A stretch of DNA of 64,000 nucleotides. Origin: Pedomonas sp051304405. GTDB lineage: Bacteria; Pseudomonadota; Alphaproteobacteria; Sphingomonadales; Sphingomonadaceae. Positions 8,529-16,996 of this stretch are shown in pieces. The stretch is taken from NCBI RefSeq assembly GCF_051304405.1, contig NZ_JBPPGG010000001.1, forward strand, positions 1,178,001-1,242,000. The letters are read 5' to 3'. The stretch's first letter is position 1. Every line of letters begins with the position of its first letter. The notes beneath the pieces were generated by a model. That model saw only the letters and a list, made by a program, of their open reading frames with translations. It had not been told where the DNA came from and made no database searches. A program made the translations under genes and the position numbers.

Positions 8529-10280
8529 TCAGGCGGACAGCAGCGTCTGGTGCAGCCGGTTCTCGTGCATCCAGCGCACCGCGCGCCAGTGGAACAGCAG
8601 CTTGCCGGCCTCCTGCCGCAGCGCCTCGTCGGTTTGGGCGCGGCGCACGAAGTCCATGTCGAGCAGGTCGTCCTCCTCCTCGAAGATCGCCGGGTGGCGG
8701 GTGAAGCGGGAGGGGATGAAGCCGAACTTCCGGTTGATGCCGCACAGGCGGGCGAGCAGCGGCCGGTTGGCGATGGCCCGCCAGCCCTTGAGGCCCAGCA
8801 CATGGGCCATGTAGGTGAGCGGGTTGGTGTCCGCCCGGTAGAGGGTGCCGCCGCTGGAATAGAAGGGCACCTGCGCGAACTCGGGGGCGAGGGCGCGGAA
8901 CACGTCCACGTAGTAGCTGTGGTCCCGGCGGCGGGCGAAGGGCAGGGGGCTGGTCAGCTCCCACAGGTCGCGGGAGGAGCCCACCATCAGCGGCGTTGCG
9001 TAGTTGACGTAGACCTTGGTGGGGTTGACGCCGGCGCGGTTGCGGGTGCGGTTCTCCACCACCCACTGCCACATGCCGTGGGGCGTGTTCGGGTAGAGCG
9101 TGCGGGTGCGGGCGAATTCCTCCTCGAAGGCGTCGAGGAAGGACTGGCGCACCTGCGGCTTGAAGATCTGGATGGCGATCCTGTTGGGCTTGTACCGCTC
9201 CCGGTAGAAGGCGTCGAACGTGCCGTCGCCCGGCTGCTGGAGAGTGGAGAGGGCGAGCGCCGGGATCAGCCCCTCCCAGATCGCGCCGTGGCCGTTCAGG
9301 GTGGAGGCGAGCTGGGCGATGAACAGGTGCAGGTTGGCGGTCGCGCCGTCGATGGCCCACACGTAATCGAGATAGGCGCTGGTGGAGTAGAACTCCCGGT
9401 CCTGCTTGTAATACTGGATCGGCGTGCCGCTGCGCCGCGCCACGGCGGCGGCGAGGCGGCCGTCCATGTCCGCGTCCTGGTCGTGGTGGCTGAGGATGAA
9501 GGCGCGCCGGTCCTTCACGCCCAGCCGGTGCAGCAGGCTGAGGATGAGGCGGCTGTCGAACCCGCCCGAGAGTAGGCACACGCTGCGCCCCACCAGCGCC
9601 TGGTAGGCGGCGGCGTTGGTCTTGAGCGCGGCGACGGCCTCCGCGGGCGGCGGCTCGCGCCCTTCCTCGGGGATCTGCCAGTAGCGGCGCGTCTCGACCC
9701 GGGCGGTGCGCTGCGGCGCCTCGGGCGGCGCCGGCGTGACGGTGAGGAGGCTCGCCGGGCGCGGCCGCTCCGCGTTGGCGGTCAGCGAGCCCCGGCCGAT
9801 GGGGTAGCCGAGGCCGAGGAACGCGCCCCACCCCGCCGGATCGGGCACGTAGGGGAACACCTTGGTTTCGGTGGCGGCGATCCAGCCCTCCGCCGTCTCG
9901 CCCACATAGAGCGGCTGGAGGCCGAGGAAGTCCGTCGCGATGTAGAGCCGCCCCTCCGCCTGCGACCAGCCGACCACGGCGAACACGCCGTCCAGACTGG
10001 GGGCGAGGTCCGGCAGCTCGCTGGCGGGGACGCGCCGCACCGGCTCGCGCCCCGGCAGCGGCAGGCCGCTCCAGGCGATGATGTCGCCGTTTTCCAGCCG
10101 CCACAGGCCGGGGCCGGAGCCGGCGCTGGCCAGCGGCGACGACTGGTCGCCGGGGGCATGGATCACGCCGATCTCCCCGCCGGGGAAGGCGGCGGTGTCG
10201 ATGACCCAGTTGCCGGGGTTCATCCGCTCTAGCAGCGGGCGGACGGGCTCAGTGCCAAGGCGAACCGCGAGCTTCTGCAT
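8529..10280 (-). CDS. Asparagine synthetase-like protein (AS-4), paralogue group
   Basis: A 583-residue paralogue of AS-3 and AS-5 with the start MQKLAVRLGTEPVRP and a good ribosome site, TTGAGGA, seven bases upstream. The N-terminal shared block includes AFPGGEIGV and DFLGLQPLY, without a Cys nucleophile. The PP-loop is SGGFDSR. The sequence after it (LILSLLHRLG, then DQDADMDGRLA) is nearly the same in the three paralogues, and TLQQPGDGTF is shared word for word with AS-3. This points to tandem gene duplication. The 174 bases between AS-5 and this gene contain a tandem CCAGCTTGAGG pair just before the start; the second copy supplies the ribosome site. The function is ATP-dependent amide or peptide bond formation by inference only. 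Confidence 0.82.
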   Translation of the reverse strand: MQKLAVRLGTEPVRPLLERMNPGNWVIDTAAFPGGEIGVIHAPGDQSSPLASAGSGPGLWRLENGDIIAWSGLPLPGREPVRRVPASELPDLAPSLDGVFAVVGWSQAEGRLYIATDFLGLQPLYVGETAEGWIAATETKVFPYVPDPAGWGAFLGLGYPIGRGSLTANAERPRPASLLTVTPAPPEAPQRTARVETRRYWQIPEEGREPPPAEAVAALKTNAAAYQALVGRSVCLLSGGFDSRLILSLLHRLGVKDRRAFILSHHDQDADMDGRLAAAVARRSGTPIQYYKQDREFYSTSAYLDYVWAIDGATANLHLFIAQLASTLNGHGAIWEGLIPALALSTLQQPGDGTFDAFYRERYKPNRIAIQIFKPQVRQSFLDAFEEEFARTRTLYPNTPHGMWQWVVENRTRNRAGVNPTKVYVNYATPLMVGSSRDLWELTSPLPFARRRDHSYYVDVFRALAPEFAQVPFYSSGGTLYRADTNPLTYMAHVLGLKGWRAIANRPLLARLCGINRKFGFIPSRFTRHPAIFEEEDDLLDMDFVRRAQTDEALRQEAGKLLFHWRAVRWMHENRLHQTLLSA

Positions 10281-10454
10281 GCTATCCTCAAGCTGGTTGA
10301 GACAGGCCTCAAGCTGGTGGGGAAAGGGCGGCCCGCACGGGGCCGCGAACCTGACGAAACACGTGCCGACACAAACTGAAATGCAACTGGCCGAAACACA
10401 GCCGCCGGAAATACAGCCGGATTTCTTGAATTACGGTGAAAGGGGCGGGTCCGG

Positions 10455-12224
10455 TCAGGCGACCATGGCCTCCCGGTCCTCGCCGAGGGTGGAATAGAGC
10501 CGGTTCTCGTGCACCCAGCGCGTGGTGCGCCAGTGGAACAGGAACTTGCCGATGGTCTTGCGCAGTCGCTCGTCGGTCTCGGCGCGGCGCACCACGTCCA
10601 TGTCGAGGAAGTCGTCCTCCTCCTTGTAGAGCGCCGGGTGGCGGACGAAGCGCGACGGGGCGAAGCCGAAGCGCTTGCCCATGCCGAGGCGGCTGGCAAG
10701 ACCCGGATAGCGCGACAGCATCTTCCAGGCGTCCTGCGTCAGCTTGCAGGTGGTGAAGTCGAGCCAGGAGGCGTCGCCCCGGTGCAGCACGCCGCCCGAG
10801 TAGAAGGGCACCCGGGCCAGCTCCGGCGCGATGATGCGGTAGACGTCCAGATAGAGGCTGCGCTCCCGCCGCAGGTTGTAGGGCGCGGGCGCGGTGATGC
10901 CGAACAGGCGGCGCGACGCGCCCAGGTTCAGCGGCGTCACCCGGTTGGCGAACGCCTTGGTGGGGTTGACGCTCACCCGGTGGCGGATGCGGTTTTCCAG
11001 AATCCACTGCCACATGCCATGGGGCGTGTCGGGATAGAGGCCGCGGGTGCGCTCGAACTCGGCGTAGAAGGCGTCGAAGAAATCCTTGCGGACCTGGGGC
11101 TTCAGGAACTGCACCGCCTCGGGCACCACCCGGCACTTCTCCCGCAGGAAGCCGTCGAAGGTGCCGTCTTCCGTGCGGTGGATGGTCTTGAAGGCCATGG
11201 CGGGCACCAGCCCTTCCCAGATGGCGTCCATGCCCTGCAGCGCCGAGATCATCTGGGCCATGAAGATGTAGAGCGTGGGTGTGCCGCCGTCGATCGACCA
11301 CAGGTAGTCGAGGTAGGTGCGGGTGGAGAAGTAGTTGGGGTCCGGCTGGAAGTAGGTGACCGGGGTGCCCGTCTTGCGGGCGATGCGCAGGGCGAGCTTG
11401 CCGTCCAGATCCGCGTCCTCGTCATCATGGCTGAGGATGAGCGCCTGGCGCGGCTCGACGCCCAGCCGGGTGAGGATGCTCAGGATAAGGCGGCTGTCGA
11501 ACCCGCCCGAGAGCAGGCAGACGCTCGAGTCCACCAGCCCCTGGTAGGCGGCGGCGTTCTCCAGCAGCGCGGCGGCCGCCTCCTCGGCGGAGGCCTCGGT
11601 GTTGCCCTCCTGCGGCATCTCCCAGTGGCGGCTGGTCTCGACCGCTGGGGGCGTGCCCGGCCGCTCCGGGGGCGTGACCGCCAGCATGGTCGCCGGGCGC
11701 AGCCTCTTGGCGTGGCGCGTCTGGGAGGCGTCGCCAATGGCGTGGCCCAGCACCATGAAAAAGCCGCCCCAGCCCACCGGGTCCGGGTCGTAGGGGAAGA
11801 CCTTGGTCTCGCTGGCGGCCATCCAGTCGCCCGCGTGGTCGCCCACATAGAGCGGCTGGAGGCCGAGGAAATCGGTGATGACGTAAAGCCGCTTCTCGGC
11901 GGCGGACCAGCCGATGGCGGCGAACACGCCGTCAAGGGCCGGGGCGAGGGCATGGAGGCCGCTCGCCGCCGTCACCGGCACCTTCTGGTTGCGGACGACG
12001 GGCAGGCCGGCCCAGGCGATGATGTCGCCGTTGGGCAGGCGTTGCAGGCCGGGGCCGACTCCGGTGCGGGCCAGCGGCCGGGTCTTGCTCTCCTCGGGCG
12101 CGTGGAGGACGCCGATCTCCCCGCCGGGAAAGGAGGCGATGTCGATGGTCCAGCCTCCCGGATTCATCATTTCGAGGGCCGGGCGAACGGATTGCGACCC
12201 CAGGCGAACGGCAATTTTCTGCAT
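10455..12224 (-). CDS. Asparagine synthetase-like protein (AS-5), first gene of the minus-strand run
   Basis: A 589-residue member of the paralogue group. The start at 12224 (MQKIAVRLG) is preferred over an upstream start at 12272 because it aligns exactly with AS-3 and AS-4. It shows FPGGEIGV, DFLGLQPLY and the PP-loop SGGFDSR, and has no N-terminal Cys. It departs from its sisters at the substrate-side loop (WEGLVPAMAFKTIHRTEDGTF in place of WEGLIPALALSTLQQPGDGTF), which suggests a somewhat different substrate. As the first gene after the lysS terminator it should carry the promoter for the minus-strand AS genes. The 176 bases upstream are very GC-rich and contain two direct copies of CCCCTGTAAA. 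Confidence 0.82.
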   Translation of the reverse strand: MQKIAVRLGSQSVRPALEMMNPGGWTIDIASFPGGEIGVLHAPEESKTRPLARTGVGPGLQRLPNGDIIAWAGLPVVRNQKVPVTAASGLHALAPALDGVFAAIGWSAAEKRLYVITDFLGLQPLYVGDHAGDWMAASETKVFPYDPDPVGWGGFFMVLGHAIGDASQTRHAKRLRPATMLAVTPPERPGTPPAVETSRHWEMPQEGNTEASAEEAAAALLENAAAYQGLVDSSVCLLSGGFDSRLILSILTRLGVEPRQALILSHDDEDADLDGKLALRIARKTGTPVTYFQPDPNYFSTRTYLDYLWSIDGGTPTLYIFMAQMISALQGMDAIWEGLVPAMAFKTIHRTEDGTFDGFLREKCRVVPEAVQFLKPQVRKDFFDAFYAEFERTRGLYPDTPHGMWQWILENRIRHRVSVNPTKAFANRVTPLNLGASRRLFGITAPAPYNLRRERSLYLDVYRIIAPELARVPFYSGGVLHRGDASWLDFTTCKLTQDAWKMLSRYPGLASRLGMGKRFGFAPSRFVRHPALYKEEDDFLDMDVVRRAETDERLRKTIGKFLFHWRTTRWVHENRLYSTLGEDREAMVA

Positions 12225-12307
12225 GGTGTTCCCGAGTGAAGATGAAAGTTGCAAGACCCCCAGGCCGGGCAAGCCCCGCCCGCCCCTGCGGCCGGGTCGG
12301 CCCCCCG

Positions 12308-12355
12308 CCCCTGTAAACGCGCAAGCAACGATCGGGGCGCAACACCCCCTGTAAA
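12308..12355. promoter_or_regulatory. Pair of CCCCTGTAAA direct repeats upstream of AS-5
   Basis: Identical 10-base copies stand at 12308-12317 and 12346-12355, 38 bases apart, between the lysS terminator and the AS-5 start. On the coding strand they read TTTACAGGGG. They could be a regulator site or part of the promoter. No clear -35/-10 pair was found. Confidence 0.3.
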
Positions 12356-12400
12356 AATCCCGCGCCAGCCGGCGCGCGGCCTAATCTTGCACGATTGTAT

Positions 12401-12433
12401 GAAAAAACAAACGCCTGGCTTTGGGCCAGGCGT
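12401..12433 (-). terminator. Rho-independent terminator of lysS
   Basis: On the minus strand a 9-base stem (ACGCCTGGC and its complement, 12411-12419 and 12425-12433) is followed by TTTGTTTTTT. It stands downstream of the lysS repeats and upstream of the AS-5 promoter region. Confidence 0.9.
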
Positions 12434-12464
12434 CTGCCTTGTCCTTTTCTTTCAGCGCGGGCGA

Positions 12465-12551
12465 TCAGGCTCCCTGCTTGATCGCCTCCGCGATCAGTCT
12501 GCCTGCTTGATCGCCTCCGCGATCAGTCTGCTTTGTTGATCGCCTCCGCGA
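12465..12551. repeat. Three 29-base tandem copies of the lysS 3' end
   Basis: Units at 12465-12493, 12494-12522 and 12523-12551 share the core TTGATCGCCTCCGCGA. The last unit on this strand (12523-12551) is the genuine end of lysS, coding LIAEAINKAD and the stop. The other two lie beyond the stop codon. Because 29 is not a multiple of three each copy shifts the frame, and each junction again creates TGA. The unit also holds the palindrome GATCGCCTCCGCGATC. This is a local duplication, not a CRISPR, as there are no spacers. Confidence 0.93.
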
Positions 12552-14100
12552 TCAGGCGACACGTCTCCGCGCGGCCGTAGAGCGCGATGAAGGAGCCCAT
12601 GCGCGGCCCTTGCGACTGGCCGAGCAGGCACTCGTACAGCGCCTTGAACCAGTCCCGCAGGTTCTCGAAGCCGTGGGCCTTGCCGGTCTCGTAGACTTCC
12701 GTCTGGAAGGCCTCGGCCCCGGCGTCGTCCGGCAGCGCCTCCAGCCGCTGCTTGAGGTCGGCCATGGCGGCGCGCTCCTGCTCGGTCGGCGCGCGCACCT
12801 TGAGGGTGGGCGCGACGCGGTCGCGGTAGTAGGCGAGCGCATAGCCCACCAGCCGGTCCAGCTCCGGGTGCGTCTCGGGCGTCGCGCCGGGGGCGTAGCG
12901 GGAGATGAAGCCCCACAGCACGGCGCGGTCGTCCGTGTTGGCGGCGGCCACCAGGTTCAGCAGCAGGGCAAAGGAGACCGGCAGGTCGATCTGCGGCACC
13001 TTGCCCGAGTGGATGTGGAACGCCGGGTTGCCCAGCTTCTCCGCGTCCGTCTGGTTCGGGAAGGCGGCCACGAACGAATAGTACTCGTCCACCGCCTTCG
13101 GGATCACGTCGAAGTACAGGCGCTTGGCCTTGCGCGGCTGCTGGTACATGTAGAGCGCCAGGCTCTCCGGGCTGGCGTAGGTCAGCCACTCCTCGATGGT
13201 CAGGCCATTGCCCTTCGACTTGGAGATCTTCTCGCCCTTCTCGTCGAGGAACAGCTCGTAGTTGAAGCCCTCGGGCGGGCGCGCGCCCAGCGCCCGGGCG
13301 ATCTTGCCCGAGAGGGTGACGGAATCGATCAGGTCCTTGCCCGCCATTTCATAGTCGACGCCCAGCGCCACCCAGCGCATGGCCCAGTCCGCCTTCCACT
13401 GCAGCTTGCAGTGGCCGCCGGTGACGGGCACCGTCATGCGCTCGCCGTCATTGGGGTCGATGTAGGTGACGGTGCCGGCCTCCACGTCCCGCTCGATCAT
13501 CGGCACCTGAAGCACGACGCCGGTCTTGGGGCACACGGGCAGGAAGGGCGAATAGGTCTTGCGGCGATCGGGCCCGAGCGTCGGCAGGATGATGTCCATC
13601 ACCTTGTCGTAGTTGGCCAGCATCTTGAGGAGCGTGGCGTCGAACCGGCCGGACTTGTAGCACTCGGTCGCCGAGTAGAACTCGTAAGTGAAGCCGAAGG
13701 CGTCGAGGAACGCGCGCAGGCGGGCGTTGTTGTGCTCGCCGAAGCTGGGGTGGGTGCCGAAGGGGTCCGGCACCTGGGTCAGCGGCTTGCCGAGCGCGGG
13801 CTCCAGCATCTCCTTGTTCGGCACGTTGTCGGGCACCTTGCGCAGGCCGTCCATGTCGTCCGAGAAGCAGATCAGCTTGGTCGGCAGGTCCGAGAGCAGG
13901 GAGAAGGCGTGCATCACCATGGTGGTGCGTGCCACCTCGCCAAAGGTGCCGATGTGCGGCAGGCCCGAGGGGCCGTAGCCGGTCTCGAACAGCACGTAGC
14001 CCTTCTCCGGCGGCGCGGACGCATAACGCTCCACCAGTTTGCGGGCCTCCTCGAACACCCAGGCCTTGTTCACTTGCGCTGCGTCTTTGAGAGCGTCCAT
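12523..14100 (-). CDS. lysS: Lysine--tRNA ligase, class I
   Basis: A 525-residue class I lysyl-tRNA synthetase, the form common in alphaproteobacteria and archaea, which charges tRNA-Lys. The Rossmann-fold signature appears as GPSGLPHIGTFGE (HIGH region) near residue 44, and the KMSKS loop as KISKSKGNG. The start at 14100 (MDALKDAAQVNKAW) is chosen because the homologous start is followed at once by the FEEARKL segment; a start at 14157 would add 19 residues of poor quality. The gene is divergent from the helicase gene across 55 bases, which must hold both promoters. The coding end lies in a 29-base repeat that is copied twice more after the stop, so the C-terminal sequence LIAEAINKAD may have been refashioned by duplication. 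Confidence 0.96.
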   Translation of the reverse strand: MDALKDAAQVNKAWVFEEARKLVERYASAPPEKGYVLFETGYGPSGLPHIGTFGEVARTTMVMHAFSLLSDLPTKLICFSDDMDGLRKVPDNVPNKEMLEPALGKPLTQVPDPFGTHPSFGEHNNARLRAFLDAFGFTYEFYSATECYKSGRFDATLLKMLANYDKVMDIILPTLGPDRRKTYSPFLPVCPKTGVVLQVPMIERDVEAGTVTYIDPNDGERMTVPVTGGHCKLQWKADWAMRWVALGVDYEMAGKDLIDSVTLSGKIARALGARPPEGFNYELFLDEKGEKISKSKGNGLTIEEWLTYASPESLALYMYQQPRKAKRLYFDVIPKAVDEYYSFVAAFPNQTDAEKLGNPAFHIHSGKVPQIDLPVSFALLLNLVAAANTDDRAVLWGFISRYAPGATPETHPELDRLVGYALAYYRDRVAPTLKVRAPTEQERAAMADLKQRLEALPDDAGAEAFQTEVYETGKAHGFENLRDWFKALYECLLGQSQGPRMGSFIALYGRAETCRLIAEAINKAD

Positions 14101-14155
14101 CTTGTCAATCCGGCGGTTGTGGTGAGCACGAGAGACGGTCATTAGTGTTCCTGCC

Positions 14156-16996
14156 ATGACCGATCAACCCGCACATACCGGAAATGCGCTGCTGAAGCGC
14201 CATCCGACGCTCGTTGCCGCCCATGTGGGCATCTGGATGGCGGAGGGCGACGGCCCGCCGCAGCCGCTGACCCGGGGGCAGGCGATCCGCCTTGCCGCCG
14301 ATACGCCGGTCATCCTGCTGAACGCGCCGCTCACCGCCTCGCGGCTGGGCTACCCGTCGCTGTCGGGGCTGGACCTGCTGGAGCTGTTCGCCTTCGTGCG
14401 CCCGGCCCGGTTCTGCGTGCCGACGGCGCGGGGGCTGGCCCGCGCGCTGGGGCTCGACGCGCCGGTCACGCCCGAGGAGGAAGCCCTGTTCCTGCGCCAG
14501 GCGGCCGAGGCCCTGCTCGCCGAGATGGAAGACCCCCACTGGCGCTACAAGACGGGGGCCTACGGGGCGGCGCAGGCGCTGCTGCGCCTCAAGTGGCCGT
14601 GGGCACCGCTGGTCGCCCAGCGCCTGCCCTCGCCGCGCCACGCGGACCGGCCGCTGTTCCTCGCCCTGCCCGAGTGGGAGGAGGCGCCGCCGCCGCCCCG
14701 GCCCCGCGAGGTGCGGCTGGGCACGGAGGAGGTGGCGGAGCGGCTCGCCCGCCTCGTCGGCCGGGGCGCGGAGGAGCGGCCCCAGCAGCGGGACTACGCG
14801 GAGGCCGCCAGCTTCGCCTTCCGCCCGCGCGAGATGCAGGCCGCGCCCAACGTGGCGCTGGTGGAGGCGGGCACGGGCACCGGCAAGACGCTGGGCTACC
14901 TCGCCCCCGCCAGCCTGTGGGCGGAGCGCTCGGGCGGCAGCGTGTGGGTTTCCACCTACACCAAGGCGCTGCAACGCCAGCTGGACGCCGAGCTGGCCCG
15001 CCTCTACCCGGACCCCGCCGAGCGCGCCCGCAAGACGGTCGTGCGCAAGGGGCGGGAGAACTACCTGTGCCTCCTCAACCTGGAGGACGCGGTGCAGGGC
15101 GCCTTCACCGGCCGGGCGGCAATTCTGGCCCATCTCACCATGCGCTGGGCCCGCTACACCCGGGATGGCGACATGATCGGCGGGGATTTCCCCGGCTGGC
15201 TCGCCTCCCTGTTCGGCGCCAACCGCGTCGCGGCGCTCACCGACCGGCGCGGCGAGTGCGTCTACGCCGGCTGCCCGCACTACCGGCGCTGCTTCATCGA
15301 GCGGGCCGCGCGCAAGACCGCGGGCGCGGACATCGTCATCGCCAACCACGCGCTGGTGATGGTGAATGCGGCGCGGGGGCGCTCGGAGAACGAGCGGCTC
15401 ACCCGCATCGTCTTCGACGAAGGCCACCACCTGTTCGACGCGGCCGATTCCACCTTCGCCGCGCACCTCACCGGCACCGAGGGGCTGGAGCTGCGCCGCT
15501 GGCTGCTGGGGCCGGAGAAGTCCCGCGCCCGGGGGCGGCGGCGCGGGCTGGAGGCGCGCCTGTCCGAACTGGTGCTGCACGACGACGAGAGCGCCCGCCT
15601 GCTCTCCGACATTCTGGAGCGATTGCGCGACCTGCCCTCCGAAGGCTGGCTGCAACGCCTCCAGGAGGGCGCGCCCGAGGGGCCGATCGAGCGGCTGCTG
15701 GCGGCGGTGCGCCAGCAGGTGCTGGCCCGCGCCGAGGAGAAGGACGCCGGCTACGGCATCGAGACGGAAATCGCCCACCTCCTGCCCGCCGTGGTGGAGG
15801 CGGGGGTCGAGGCGCAGGCGGCGCTCGACGCCCTCGCCACGCCCATGGCCAAGCTGGAGGCGCGGCTCATGGAGCTGGTGGAGGAGCGGCCCGAGTGGCT
15901 GGACTCCGCGCTGCGCACCCGCATCGAGGGCGCGGCCAACGGCCTCAGGCTGCGGCGGCAGACCCTCATGGCGTGGATCGGCCTGCTCGCCCGCCTCGGC
16001 GGCGCGGCGGACCCGGAGTTCGTGGACTGGATGGCGCTGGACCGTGTCGAGGGGCGGGAGTTCGACGTGGGGCTCCACCGCCACTGGCTCGACCCCACCA
16101 AGCCGTTCGCCGGGCTGGTGCTGGAGCCCGCCCACGGCGTCGTCGTCACCTCCGCCACCCTGCGCGACAAGACCCTCGACAAGGGCGAGGCCGCGCTGGA
16201 GACGGACTGGCGCATCGCCGAGCAGCGCACCGGCGCGCAGCATCTGGCCCTTCCGCCCCGGCGGTTCTCCACGCCCTCGCCCTTCAACTATGCGGACGCG
16301 GCGCGGGTGTTCATCGTGACGGACGTGAAGCGCGGGGACATCGGCCAGCTGGCGGGGGCCTACAAGGCGCTCATCCAGGCGGCGGGCGGCGGCGTGCTCG
16401 GCCTGTTCACCGCCATCGCCCGGCTGAAGGCGGTGCACGCCCGCATCGCCGCGCCGCTGGCCGAGCGCGGCCTGCCCCTGCTCGCCCAGCATGTGGACCC
16501 CATCGACACCGGCACGCTCGTCGACATGTTCCGCGCCGACCCGGTCGCCTCGCTCCTCGGCACCGACGCCCTGCGCGACGGCGTCGACGTGCCCGGCCAC
16601 TCCCTGCGCCTCGTCGCGCTGGAGGGCGTGCCCTGGCCGCGCCCCACCATCCTGCACGCGGCGCGGCGGGCGGCCTTCGGCGGCGCGGCCTATGACGACC
16701 TCGTCACCCGGGCGCGGCTCGCCCAGGCGTTCGGGCGGCTCATCCGCCGGGCGGACGACCGGGGCGTGTTCGTGCTCCTGGGCGCGGCGGTGCCGTCGCG
16801 CCTGCTCTCCGCCTTCCCGCCGGAGGTGCCGGTGCGGCGCTGCACGCTCCTCGAAGCGGTGGAGGAATCCTACAAGTTCCTCGGCGGCCGGCCGCCGCAG
16901 GGCGCGGCGGAGTCCGGCCTTGCCGGTGACTTGCCGGGGGCGGATGCGGACCTTACCATGCGCCGCATCGGAAATTCGGGGGAGCAGACACCATGA
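14156..16996 (+). CDS. ATP-dependent DNA helicase, DinG/Rad3 (XPD-like) family
   Basis: A 946-residue superfamily 2 helicase. The Walker A box AGTGTGKT is at residues 238-245 and the DEAH-type box reads DEGHH at about 421-425. Four cysteines between them (CVYAGCPHYRRC plus a Cys in the ENYLCLL segment) fit the iron-sulfur cluster of the XPD/DinG family. Helicase motifs V/VI are visible as ALRDGVDVPG and QAFGRLIRRADDRG. The 237 residues before Walker A form an extra N-terminal domain not found in E. coli DinG; its function is not recognisable. Such enzymes unwind 5'-3' at forks, R-loops or damaged DNA. The stop codon overlaps the start of the TerB-like gene by ATGA, so the two are co-translated. 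Confidence 0.93.
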   Translation: MTDQPAHTGNALLKRHPTLVAAHVGIWMAEGDGPPQPLTRGQAIRLAADTPVILLNAPLTASRLGYPSLSGLDLLELFAFVRPARFCVPTARGLARALGLDAPVTPEEEALFLRQAAEALLAEMEDPHWRYKTGAYGAAQALLRLKWPWAPLVAQRLPSPRHADRPLFLALPEWEEAPPPPRPREVRLGTEEVAERLARLVGRGAEERPQQRDYAEAASFAFRPREMQAAPNVALVEAGTGTGKTLGYLAPASLWAERSGGSVWVSTYTKALQRQLDAELARLYPDPAERARKTVVRKGRENYLCLLNLEDAVQGAFTGRAAILAHLTMRWARYTRDGDMIGGDFPGWLASLFGANRVAALTDRRGECVYAGCPHYRRCFIERAARKTAGADIVIANHALVMVNAARGRSENERLTRIVFDEGHHLFDAADSTFAAHLTGTEGLELRRWLLGPEKSRARGRRRGLEARLSELVLHDDESARLLSDILERLRDLPSEGWLQRLQEGAPEGPIERLLAAVRQQVLARAEEKDAGYGIETEIAHLLPAVVEAGVEAQAALDALATPMAKLEARLMELVEERPEWLDSALRTRIEGAANGLRLRRQTLMAWIGLLARLGGAADPEFVDWMALDRVEGREFDVGLHRHWLDPTKPFAGLVLEPAHGVVVTSATLRDKTLDKGEAALETDWRIAEQRTGAQHLALPPRRFSTPSPFNYADAARVFIVTDVKRGDIGQLAGAYKALIQAAGGGVLGLFTAIARLKAVHARIAAPLAERGLPLLAQHVDPIDTGTLVDMFRADPVASLLGTDALRDGVDVPGHSLRLVALEGVPWPRPTILHAARRAAFGGAAYDDLVTRARLAQAFGRLIRRADDRGVFVLLGAAVPSRLLSAFPPEVPVRRCTLLEAVEESYKFLGGRPPQGAAESGLAGDLPGADADLTMRRIGNSGEQTP

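Noticed and set aside
2466..12224. A standard lasso-peptide cluster
   Set aside because: No B-type leader peptidase, precursor, exporter or isopeptidase is visible, and the GxGxDE loop kept in lasso cyclases is changed.
12465..12551. CRISPR array
   Set aside because: The three 29-base units abut directly with no spacers and are copies of the lysS end.
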